From positions 1 through 38,684 of the forward strand of contig CAZNNH010000044.1 of assembly GCA_964574335.1 (NCBI GenBank): a stretch of DNA of 38,684 bases. The letters are read 5' to 3'. This document shows positions 1-7,625 of this stretch, piece by piece. The DNA comes from CAZNNH01 sp964574335 (GTDB lineage: Bacteria > Acidobacteriota > Vicinamibacteria > Fen-336). The first letter of the stretch is position 1; each line of letters starts with the position of its first letter. The notes under the pieces are model-generated. The model was not told the origin of the DNA and did not search any database. It saw only the letters and a program-made list of their open reading frames with translations. The position numbers were made by a program, and so were the translations under genes.

Positions 1-1198
1 GTCCCGGACCAGCCGGACGAAGTTGAACACCCGCTGGACGTCACCCTGGGGAGCGAACCCCCACCGCGGGAACTCGCTGGCGTCCCCGGTCTTCGGGTCA
101 CTGCGTTGACAGCCGGCGCCGTGGACGTCGACGAACTGGAAGGACACGTAGCCGAGGCCGCGGCCGAAAGCCAGGTACACGGCGGCCGAGCCCGAGCCGT
201 CTGGGCGCAGGAACGTGGTGCTGGTCCAGAAGAACGGGTAGTCGAGCTGGCCGGCTTCGTTGGTGGGCCGTGGCATCGAACACCGGGTCGATGGCCGCCG
301 AGACGGTGGTGTCGGGAGAGCGTGTGTAGTCGAGGATGCTGTGCAGCTCCTTGGCGTCGGGCAGGCGCCAGTCATCGTATCCGAGGTAGCTCTCGGAGTC
401 CTCGCCCTCGACGAAGGCCAGGGCCTCCCGCCAGGTCATGCCGACGCCGCTGTCCATCGTCGACCACATCAGGCCGGTGGCCTCGTCGGTCACCGTGCCG
501 TCGCCGTTGTCGAGGAAGTGGTTGCTGCCGTACCCCGGGTTCCCCCTGCACAGGCGGACACAGAACGTCTTCTCCTCCCTGAAGGGCCCGGTGGCCCCGA
601 CCGGGTAGGCCTTGATGCGGCCGTCGGCGAAGTTGACGCCGAACATGAGGTCCGGGTTGGCGGTGTAGAGCGTGGTGGTCGCCCACTGCGAGTCGATGAT
701 GCGCTCGCCGGCCGCCAGGTCGCCGTAGGCGAAGTCGAAGACCTCGGTGTCGATGAAGGGCGCCAGGCCGTCGTTGCCCGTCTGCTCGGGGCGGGGGTCG
801 GTGCCGCGGAAGTCGATCAGCGAGTAGAGCTGCTTGATGCTGGGCAGCCGCCAGTCGCCGTAGCCGGCGAGGTGACGCGCGTTCATCTCCTGGACGTAGG
901 CGAGGGCCTCGGTGTAGGTGAGCTTGTCCTCGGCGTAGCCCTGCTGCCACATCAGGCCGGTGTTCAGGTCGGTCACCGTACCGTCGCCGTTGTCGTGGTA
1001 GGCGGGCGGCCGCCCCGCGTGCTGGCCGTCCTGCCCGTAGAAGGCTTGTCCCCTCCGCGGGCAGACGATCTCGCCCACGTCGTCGTAGCAGGCCGTCTGG
1101 CCGGTATCGACGACCGGCGACTGTGCGATAGCGCTCGGGACGAAGCCGACAACCGTCGCCAGCGTCACCTGCGCCCATCTTCTGGCCGTGGTTCTCAT
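1..1198 (-). pseudogene. Exported DUF1566 (Lcl C-terminal) repeat protein, frameshifted and cut by window edge
   Basis: The ATG at 1198 has an excellent Shine-Dalgarno (AAGGAGG) just upstream and opens a signal peptide (RRWAQVTLATVVGFVPSAIAQ). Two DUF1566-type repeats follow, each starting with a DNGDGTVTD block and a GLMW motif and later carrying a DWRLP motif; such modules occur in exported or surface proteins of unknown function. The frame breaks at about 261-272: upstream it reads VFDATA, while the family-like continuation (TNEAGQLDYPFFWTSTT) lies one frame over and stays open to base 1, ending near FNFVRLVRD, a typical end for the family. One base is therefore extra, or two are missing, around ACGGCCCACC. 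This may be a real pseudogene or a sequencing error. The true stop lies just outside the window. Divergent from the histidine kinase gene. Confidence 0.75.
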
Positions 1199-1204
1199 GG
1201 ATTC

Positions 1205-1232
1205 CCTCCTTCCGGCTGCCCCGATGCCGGAA
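1205..1232 (-). promoter_or_regulatory. Strong RBS abutting a hairpin before the DUF1566 gene
   Basis: On the minus strand a 7-bp stem (TTCCGGC / GCCGGAA, loop of 9) runs directly into the AAGGAGG Shine-Dalgarno at 1211-1205; two bases are shared. Folding could affect ribosome access. No riboswitch core was recognised. The rest of the 249-base divergent region (1199-1447) shows no clear promoter. Confidence 0.3.
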
Positions 1233-1447
1233 GCGGCAAGGGCCATGCCAGCGAGAACGCGCCGAGCCTTGGGGGTTTTCGCGGGACGCCGTGCACGGAT
1301 TGCTCGGCCCACCGGCGCCGGCGTGAAACCTCTTCACACCGGGGGATGGCCGGCGCCCGCCGCGCCCGGGAGAGCGCGAGGCCGCCGCCGGACGCTCGGG
1401 CACACGGATTGCACCCCGACCGGCGGTGTGGTTACCTCGGAGTCGCG

Positions 1448-2812
1448 ATGGCCGCCCACGTTCCTGAGGTGAGGCCGAAGGGGTACCGCGCCCCCTCGGT
1501 CGCTGGCCTGGCGCTGATGGCGGGACTGGCCTTCTGGGCCCACCTGGAGCGTGTCGGCCTCGACCAGCGGCACCACGCGGAGCTGCGGCGCTTCGTCGAC
1601 GGCGCCCTGCTCGCCCTCGACGCCAGCCACGACCTGCTGCGGCCGTTGTCCACCCGTCCCGGGAATCCCGGGAGCATTGCCTCGCCGCGGTCCCAGGCGC
1701 CGGCTCTCCGGCCGCTGCCGGGCGGGCTGGAGCGGCTCGAGCCCGTCCTCCGCCGAATGGTGACCGCGCAGCCGCGGATCCGGTGGATGGCGATCACGGC
1801 CGCCGGCGTGGTGGTGGCGCGGTCGGGTCCGGTCCCGGCCTCGCTTCCGATCGAGGGCGCCCACGGCGAGCGTCTCACCGGCGGGCTCTACATCGGCTGG
1901 CGCCCGCTGGGTGCGCCCTTGTCGCCGCCGCCCGGCCCCGGCCGGCTGCCCCCCGGCGCGCCGATCGCGGTGATCGCCATGGAGGCGCGGCCACCGGCCG
2001 CCGTGATGCGTCGCGACCTGGTGCAGCTCGGGCAGAAGATCGGCATAGGGGCTCTGGGCGTGGCGGCCCTGCTGCTGGCCTGGGTGCAGGGGATCCGTCG
2101 CCGCACCCTGCAGCACCGGCTGGCGGCCGAGCAGGTAAGGCGGTCGCACCTGGAGGAGCTCTCGCTGGCCGCCTCGGGCCTGGCGCACGAGACGCGGAAC
2201 CCGCTCGGGATCATCCGCGGCCTGGCCCAGCGACTCGGCCAGCGCCACGACCTGGCCGAGGAGGCGCGTGCGGCCGCGGACCAGATCCTCGAGGAGGCGG
2301 ACCGGGCGGTGTCCCGACTCGGGGAGTCCATGTCCTACGCCCGCGTCCGGGAGCCCACGCCCGAGAAGCTGGACGCCCGCGCGATGCTGGACAAGGCCTG
2401 CGCCGTGCTGGCGGCGGACATCCAGTCGGCCGGCGTCGACGTGGTGGTGGTGGCCGACCCGGTGATGATCGTCGCCGACCCCGACATGCTGCTGCAGACC
2501 CTGCTCAACCTGATGCTCAACAGCCTGGAGGCGAGCCGGCCCGGAAGCGTGCTCACGCTGAGGCTGGTGGCGCGCGGCGGGCGCGCCACCCTCGGCGTCG
2601 CAGACCAGGGACGTGGGATCGATCCCGACCTCCAGGAGCGTCTCTTCAAGCCGTACGTGACGGGCCGGGCCGACGGGCATGGCCTCGGCCTGGCCATCGT
2701 CAAGCGGATGGCCGACCATCACGGGTGGGGGGTTCGCGTGAGCAGCCAGCTCGGCCACGGAACGGTGGTCGAGATCGAGGGCATCCGGACGGCGACTGGG
2801 GAGGTGACATAG
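1448..2812 (+). CDS. Membrane sensor histidine kinase (HisKA/HATPase)
   Basis: Sensor kinase of 454 residues in the inner membrane. A first transmembrane helix is at about residues 16-33 and a second at about 197-213, bracketing a roughly 160-residue extracytoplasmic sensor region with no recognised fold. The H box is AHETRNPL with phospho-accepting H247. The N box is LLNLMLNSLEAS. The ATP-binding glycine boxes are ADQGRGIDP and GHGLGLAIVKRMADHHG. The layout resembles NtrB/ZraS-type kinases that partner NtrC-like regulators. The frame is open far upstream, but the ATG at 1448 is chosen because the first hydrophobic helix follows at once; its Shine-Dalgarno (CGGAG) is weak. The response regulator starts one base after the stop, so the two are surely co-transcribed. 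Confidence 0.88.
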   Translation: MAAHVPEVRPKGYRAPSVAGLALMAGLAFWAHLERVGLDQRHHAELRRFVDGALLALDASHDLLRPLSTRPGNPGSIASPRSQAPALRPLPGGLERLEPVLRRMVTAQPRIRWMAITAAGVVVARSGPVPASLPIEGAHGERLTGGLYIGWRPLGAPLSPPPGPGRLPPGAPIAVIAMEARPPAAVMRRDLVQLGQKIGIGALGVAALLLAWVQGIRRRTLQHRLAAEQVRRSHLEELSLAASGLAHETRNPLGIIRGLAQRLGQRHDLAEEARAAADQILEEADRAVSRLGESMSYARVREPTPEKLDARAMLDKACAVLAADIQSAGVDVVVVADPVMIVADPDMLLQTLLNLMLNSLEASRPGSVLTLRLVARGGRATLGVADQGRGIDPDLQERLFKPYVTGRADGHGLGLAIVKRMADHHGWGVRVSSQLGHGTVVEIEGIRTATGEVT

Positions 2813-2813
2813 C

Positions 2814-3203
2814 GTGAGCGCCCGCGTGCTGGTGGTCGACGACGAGGTCCGGTTCCGCGAGCTCTACCGCCAGGTGCTGGAGCAGGCCGGCTTCCTTGTC
2901 CACACCGCGGGATCGGCCGAGGCGGCGCTTCTGGCGATGCGCTCCGACCCTCCCGCCCTGGTGGTCTCGGACGTGCGAATGCCCGGACGGGACGGCCTCG
3001 AGCTGCTGCGCGAGGCGCGCAGCCTGCGGGTCGACCTCCCCTTGCCGGTCCCGGCGCAGGCTGGCACCACGCTGCTCGAGCGCGAGATCGACTACCTGCG
3101 CGAGGTCCTGCAGCGCACCGGCGGCAACCGGACCCGCGCCGCCGAGATCCTCGGCATCACCCGGCGCGGCCTGATCTACAAGATCAAGCGCTACGGGCTC
3201 TGA
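2814..3203 (+). CDS. Truncated NtrC-type response regulator: partial receiver joined to Fis-type HTH
   Basis: GTG start one base after the kinase stop; 129 residues. The N-terminus is a receiver domain with acidic pocket D9-D10 and phospho-acceptor D53 (VVSDVRMPGRDG), but the receiver stops after about residue 76. The conserved Thr/Ser and Lys, and the last strands and helices, are missing. It runs straight into a Fis/NtrC C-terminal helix-turn-helix (about 84-129, GGNRTRAAEILGITRRGLIY). NtrC relatives have an AAA+ sigma-54 activator domain between these parts; PrrA/RegA-type regulators lack it but keep a full receiver. This looks like an in-frame internal deletion of an NtrC-like gene, or an assembly collapse. 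If real, it could bind DNA but neither activate sigma-54 RNA polymerase nor be switched in the usual way. Confidence 0.8.
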   Translation: MSARVLVVDDEVRFRELYRQVLEQAGFLVHTAGSAEAALLAMRSDPPALVVSDVRMPGRDGLELLREARSLRVDLPLPVPAQAGTTLLEREIDYLREVLQRTGGNRTRAAEILGITRRGLIYKIKRYGL

Positions 3204-3212
3204 TCAGGGCCC
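3195..3212. terminator. Hairpin spanning two abutting convergent stop codons
   Basis: GGGCTCT-GATC-AGGGCCC forms a 7-bp stem (one G-T pair) with a GATC loop. The TGATCA at its centre is both stop codons: TGA of the response regulator (3201-3203) and, on the other strand, TGA of the RapA-like gene (3206-3204). No T-run follows on either side, so intrinsic termination is uncertain. Confidence 0.35.
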
Positions 3213-5609
3213 GACGACGAGCGCCGCCAAGGCGACCGGCCGGCGCGACGGATCGAGGGCCGAGGCCAGCCGCCGGATGGTGGCCGACCAGCCTGGGGCC
3301 TGGAGCAGGCCCAGCGGAACCCGCCGGGTGCGGAGGGGGCGCCGCCTCAAGGCGGCGGCCCAGTCCGGTCGTGGCTGGGCCTGCGGATCGATGGCGACCG
3401 CGTCGAAGACCGGGCCGCTCTTGTAGAAGGCCACCAGCCCCACCCCCTTCTCCGCTCCGATCGACACCCGAAGCACGGTGACCCGCCCGAGGGGAGAGTC
3501 CTCCAGGTGGGCGAGCAGGCCCTCGACCAGCGGGTGTCCGGCGGCGAAGTAGTCGAGGCGCTCGTCGTCCACCGCCTGCTCCCGGTCGAAGGTGCCGAGG
3601 AAGCTGCTGCCTCCGGGCACCCCTGGAAGGCTGTCGACCAGGGCCTGGTTGCCGAGCTCGACCGAGAAGACGTGCCCGGCGTGCGCCTCCAGGTGAAGAT
3701 GAAGACGCTCGCAGGCGGCCGTCACCACCTCCTCGTTCAGGGGGTCGAGCTCCGGAGGCACCCGGGCCAGGATCGACGCTGCCATCTCCGGCCGGAACCG
3801 GTCACGGTGCATCTCACGCCACGCCGCCTTCCGGATGCGGGACTGGGCCGCGCCCGCCCCGCCGAGGATCGTGGCGAAGCGCGACTCGGAGAGGCGGGCC
3901 TCCTCGGAGAACGCGGCGCGCTGAAGCGCCGCTTCGACCCGGGCCAGCTCGGGCTCGAGTCCGGCCAGGGGCTGGCGGAACAGGCCGAGCTTCTCGTAGA
4001 GAGCGGCCACGTCGTGGCCGATCCCCTCGGGCGGGGGGAAGTACACGACCTCGACCGGAAGGCGCCGGCCGATGCGGTCCAGCCGGCCGATCCGCTGCTC
4101 GACCACCAGCGGGCTCCACGGCAGGTCGAAGAGCACCAGCCGCCGGCAGAACTCGAAGTTGCGACCCTCTCCGCCGCACTCGGTGGAGATGAGCAGGCTC
4201 GGGCCGTCCGCCAGGCGGAACCGGGCCACCTCGATGTCGCGCCGGGCGGGCGAGAGGGCCTCGTGGAAGATCCCAGTGGCGAGCTGGGCGCGCCGGCTCA
4301 GCTCCTCGCGCAGCCACTCGAGCGTCTCGCGGTGGGCCACGAAGACCAGGGTCTTGTCACCCTCGTCGCGCCAGCCTCGCGCCGCGCCCGCCAGCCAGTC
4401 GAGGCGGGGATCGGTCCCGTCGGCCCGGCGGGCGAGGTCCAGGAGCGGCGTCTCGTGGTGGCCCAGCAGCGCGGCCAGGGCGGCGCCCGAGGCGAGGGCG
4501 CGGCAGACGCGCTCCGCCTGCTGTCGGCGCGCCAGGGCGTGCGGCGCCTCGCCGCGCCGCACCTCCCCGACCAGGGTCAGGCGGTCGCCCCACGTCTCGG
4601 CGGGGGTCGAGACCGGCACGCCGACCCGCGGCGGCAGGCCGCCAATGTCTTCCCGGCGGGTCGAGCTGGTGCACGGGGGGAGCGGCTCGGGCCGGGCCAG
4701 ACGGGCCTCCAGGCCCTCTTCCGTGAACTCCGAGGGCCGGAGGAGCTGCAGCAGGCGGAAGAAGCCGTGGACGTCGTCGTCGAGGGGGATGGCCGTGAGC
4801 AGCAGCAGGTGCCGGCCGAGGTTTGCGATCGGCGCGATCGCGCGCCAGGCGGGGGTGCCGGGATGCCCCGGCGGGCGCCGCAGCCGATGGGCCTCGTCCA
4901 CCACCAAGAGGTCGATCCCTGCCTCCACCGCTCGTGCCACCAGCGGCGGGCGGTCGACCAGCGTCTCCAGGGCGATCACGGCGCGGCGGTGGACGTCGAA
5001 GGGGTTCATGTCTTTTCCATGGTCGCGGGCCACGTCGGCCAGGCGGTCCTCGTCGAGGAGCACGAAGACCTGCTGGTACTTGCGCCATAGCTCGCCCAGC
5101 CACTGGACGGTCAGGGTGTCGGGGGCCACCACCAGACAGCGGTCGGCAGCGCCGGTGCGCACCAGGTGGCTCAGGATCAGGCAGGCCTCGATCGTCTTGC
5201 CGAGGCCCACCTCGTCGGCCAGCAGCCAGCGGACCGGGGAGCTGGCGGTCGCCCGCTCCGCCGCGTGGAGCTGGTGTGGGAAGAGGCGGATGCGACCGCC
5301 GAGGAAGGAGCCGAGGCCGTCCGCCTCGCGGAGCGCGGCGAGGTGGAGGGCGTCGAAGCGGAGGGCGAAGTCCTCGACCGGGTCCACCGCGCCTGCGGCC
5401 AGGCGCTCCACCAGGTCCGCCCGGGCATCGGGTGGCCCCGCCTGCTCCGGGGGCAGCGGCCGAAGCGCCGCCCCGTCGGCGGCCAGGCGCAGCATGGCCT
5501 TCGCCTCGGGGAACTCGACCGTGAGGGTGCGGCCTTCGACCGTCACCACCACGCCCACGCCGAGCTCCGGGTTGTGGTGGTGCACCAGGCGGTCGCCGCG
5601 CTTCCACAT
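3204..5609 (-). CDS. RapA-like SNF2/DEAD-box ATPase (RNA polymerase recycling factor family)
   Basis: SNF2-type ATPase of 801 residues. The N-terminus (RLVHHHNPELGVGVVVTVEGRTLTVEF in two blocks) resembles the Tudor-like start of RapA. The helicase motifs are ADEVGLGKTIEA (Walker A lysine 138), VVDEAH (238-241), a motif III that reads TAI where TAT is usual, and a second lobe with EGRNFEF, LFDLPWSPLVVEQRIGRLDRIGR. E. coli RapA has near-identical EGRNFQF and EQRIGRLDRIGQ motifs. RapA binds RNA polymerase and helps recycle it; this protein is shorter than the 968-residue E. coli protein, so it may be a RapA-like branch with another role. ATG 5609 is chosen because the family-like sequence begins there; the open frame upstream is compositional and no clear Shine-Dalgarno is present. 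Convergent with the two-component genes. Confidence 0.82.
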   Translation of the reverse strand: MWKRGDRLVHHHNPELGVGVVVTVEGRTLTVEFPEAKAMLRLAADGAALRPLPPEQAGPPDARADLVERLAAGAVDPVEDFALRFDALHLAALREADGLGSFLGGRIRLFPHQLHAAERATASSPVRWLLADEVGLGKTIEACLILSHLVRTGAADRCLVVAPDTLTVQWLGELWRKYQQVFVLLDEDRLADVARDHGKDMNPFDVHRRAVIALETLVDRPPLVARAVEAGIDLLVVDEAHRLRRPPGHPGTPAWRAIAPIANLGRHLLLLTAIPLDDDVHGFFRLLQLLRPSEFTEEGLEARLARPEPLPPCTSSTRREDIGGLPPRVGVPVSTPAETWGDRLTLVGEVRRGEAPHALARRQQAERVCRALASGAALAALLGHHETPLLDLARRADGTDPRLDWLAGAARGWRDEGDKTLVFVAHRETLEWLREELSRRAQLATGIFHEALSPARRDIEVARFRLADGPSLLISTECGGEGRNFEFCRRLVLFDLPWSPLVVEQRIGRLDRIGRRLPVEVVYFPPPEGIGHDVAALYEKLGLFRQPLAGLEPELARVEAALQRAAFSEEARLSESRFATILGGAGAAQSRIRKAAWREMHRDRFRPEMAASILARVPPELDPLNEEVVTAACERLHLHLEAHAGHVFSVELGNQALVDSLPGVPGGSSFLGTFDREQAVDDERLDYFAAGHPLVEGLLAHLEDSPLGRVTVLRVSIGAEKGVGLVAFYKSGPVFDAVAIDPQAQPRPDWAAALRRRPLRTRRVPLGLLQAPGWSATIRRLASALDPSRRPVALAALVVGP

Positions 5610-5804
5610 CGACCGCCATTCTGGCACCAACCACGCAGGTCCCGACGCTGCCGGCGAGATCAGAGCTTCTGGACCTTGCCGAGCTTCCCGTCGGGCTTCT
5701 TCTCGACGAGGCCCACACCCTCGACGTTCACCTCCCAGCCGATGGACGGCTATTGCACAACTGTGACAGTCCCGGCTCCGATCTGGTGCTAGCTTTCCTG
5801 TCAG
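5610..5804. other. Divergent intergenic region with small ORF and palindrome
   Basis: The minus strand holds a short open frame (5749-5660, ending VEKKPDGKLGKVQKL then TGA; possible GTG start at 5731) that is lysine-rich, unlike its neighbours. It may be the 3' remnant of a lost gene or may be chance. On the plus side an 11-base palindrome ACTGTGACAGT at 5760-5770 lies 34 bases before the radical SAM start and could be an operator. No convincing -35/-10 pair was found. Confidence 0.25.
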
Positions 5805-7526
5805 ATGAGCCTGGAATCCGCCACTTCTCTGTCCACTCGCCCGGGGCTGGCCGACCCGGTGCCGGTCCATCCGCTCGGGTCCCGGGCGCGGGTGCTGTTG
5901 TCGAGCGTCTTCGGGCCCTACGCCCAGGATGACGAGTACGGCAGCCGGGCGATCAACCCGATGGAGCTGTACCAGAACCAGGTGACCCGCGAGCAGGGCC
6001 CCTTCTCGCTGCGGATGTTCCACCGGAGCTGGGGGCCGATGCTGATCCAGCACAACATCTCGGCCCCCTCCACGCTGCTGGACTTCCCGAGTCGGGAGCG
6101 GTTCATCCGCGAGATCACCGAGAACCGGTACGACGTGGTCGGGATCTCCTCGATCATCGTCAACGTGGGGAAGGTCCGGGAGATGTGCCGGCTGGTCAGG
6201 GAGCACTCCCCGGGCTCGGTGATCGTGGTCGGCGGCCACGTGGCGGCGATCCCCGACATCGAGGAGCGGATCGACGCCGACCACGTGGTCCGGGGCGAGG
6301 GGGTGCGCTGGTTCCGCGAGTTCCTGGGCGAAGACCCGGCACGGCCCGTCCAGCACCCGGAGATCGAGTCGTCGTTCTCCTTCCGGGTGATGGGGCTCCC
6401 CGCACCCCGCGGTGGCGGCGACGCCTCCGCCACCATCATCCCCTCGGTGGGCTGCCCGATGGGGTGCAACTTCTGCACCACCTCGGCCTTCTTCGGCGGC
6501 AAGGGGCACGTGGTCAACTTCTTCGAGACCGGTGACGAGATCTTCGAGGTCATGTGCCGGGCCGAGTCCCGGCTCGGGGTGACGTCGTTCTTCGTGATGG
6601 ACGAGAACTTCCTCCTCTACCGGAAGCGGGCGCTGGAGCTGCTCGAGCGGATGAAGGCCCACGGGAAATCGTGGTCGCTGTACGTCTTCTCCTCGGCCAA
6701 TGCTCTGGCCAAGTACAGCCTGCGGGAGCTGGTCGAGCTGGGCGTCGACTGGGTCTGGCTGGGCCTCGAGTCGGCCAAGAGCGGCTACGGGAAGCTGCAG
6801 GGCTCCGACACGTTTGCCCTGACCCGCGAGCTCCAGGAGCACGGCATCCACGTGCTCGGATCGACCATCGTCGGCCTCGAGCACCACACCCCCGAGAACG
6901 TCGAGGGCGAGATCGCGGCGGCGGTCTCCCACGACGTCGACTGCCACCAGTTCATGCTCTACACCCCGGTCCCCGGCACCCCCCTCTACCGGCAGATGGA
7001 GGCGGAGGGGCGGCTGCTCGACGATGTCGACCTGGCCGACATCCACGGCCAGGACCGGTTCAACTTCCGCCACGCCAGGATCCCTCGCGAGGCCTCCAAG
7101 GAGCTGCTCGACGGCGCTTTCCGCCGGGACTACCAGACGAACGGCCCCAGCCTGTATCGGATGCTGCGGACCATGCTCACCGGCTACCGGCGCTACCGCG
7201 ACGATCCCGACCCGCGGGTGCGGGCCCGCATGGCCCGGGTGGCCGAGAGGCTCGGCGGTGGGTTCGGCGCCTCGCTGTGGGCGATGGAGCGCTTCCTGCG
7301 CCAGCCGAATCCTCCCATCAGCGGGCGGATCCGCGCCCTGCGCCTCGAGGTGGGGCGCGAGCTGGGCCTCCGGGCGCGTTTGATCCACGGCCTGCTCGGT
7401 CCGGTCCTGCTCTGGAGCTCGCGGCGTGAGGCGCGGCGGTTTCCCAAGGGCCGCCCGCTGGAGCCCCGGACCTTCGTCGAGCGTCGCAACTGGCAGGAAC
7501 AGGTCGCCCTCGAGAGCGCTCAGTAG
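5805..7526 (+). CDS. B12-binding-domain radical SAM protein, function unknown
   Basis: Radical SAM enzyme of 573 residues. The N-terminal part (about 30-180) has a cobalamin-binding-like Rossmann fold, with YDVVGISSIIVNVGKVREMC and VIVVGGHVA resembling B12-binding radical SAM proteins of the BchE/HpnP/methyltransferase class. The 4Fe-4S motif is GCPMGCNFC (C217, C221, C224), followed by the DENFLLYRKR and WLGLESAKSGYGKL segments typical of this class. The C-terminal 130 residues are basic and helical and were not recognised. Members methylate or rearrange unactivated carbons in lipids, tetrapyrroles or natural products; the substrate cannot be told here. The ATG at 5805 lacks a good Shine-Dalgarno, so the start is less certain than the core. 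The next gene begins 99 bases on with its own strong RBS. Confidence 0.8.
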   Translation: MSLESATSLSTRPGLADPVPVHPLGSRARVLLSSVFGPYAQDDEYGSRAINPMELYQNQVTREQGPFSLRMFHRSWGPMLIQHNISAPSTLLDFPSRERFIREITENRYDVVGISSIIVNVGKVREMCRLVREHSPGSVIVVGGHVAAIPDIEERIDADHVVRGEGVRWFREFLGEDPARPVQHPEIESSFSFRVMGLPAPRGGGDASATIIPSVGCPMGCNFCTTSAFFGGKGHVVNFFETGDEIFEVMCRAESRLGVTSFFVMDENFLLYRKRALELLERMKAHGKSWSLYVFSSANALAKYSLRELVELGVDWVWLGLESAKSGYGKLQGSDTFALTRELQEHGIHVLGSTIVGLEHHTPENVEGEIAAAVSHDVDCHQFMLYTPVPGTPLYRQMEAEGRLLDDVDLADIHGQDRFNFRHARIPREASKELLDGAFRRDYQTNGPSLYRMLRTMLTGYRRYRDDPDPRVRARMARVAERLGGGFGASLWAMERFLRQPNPPISGRIRALRLEVGRELGLRARLIHGLLGPVLLWSSRREARRFPKGRPLEPRTFVERRNWQEQVALESAQ

Positions 7527-7625
7527 CCGTTCGCCGGCGGCGTACCTTCTCGCCATCGCCCGGTAAACCTGATAAGACAGACGGACGCGCGGTCCTCTGC
7601 CCGCGCCCTGTCCTCAGGAGGTCCG

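Noticed and set aside
260..1447. Extension of the histidine kinase frame upstream of 1448
   Set aside because: It is antisense to the DUF1566 gene and has no kinase-sensor features; the first hydrophobic helix starts after 1448.
1199..1447. Possible c-di-GMP riboswitch near the hairpin
   Set aside because: No GEMM core sequence or second helix is present; only a simple stem next to the Shine-Dalgarno.
5622..5637. Sigma-54-like TGGCAC-N7-GCA site before the radical SAM gene
   Set aside because: The -12 element lacks the TT of TTGC, the distance to the gene is long, and the local regulator has no AAA+ domain; one such match is expected by chance.
5610..7556. N-terminal extension of the RapA-like frame to about 1450 residues
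   Set aside because: The extension runs antisense through the radical SAM gene and has shadow-like His/Arg/Gln composition; RapA-like sequence begins at 5609.
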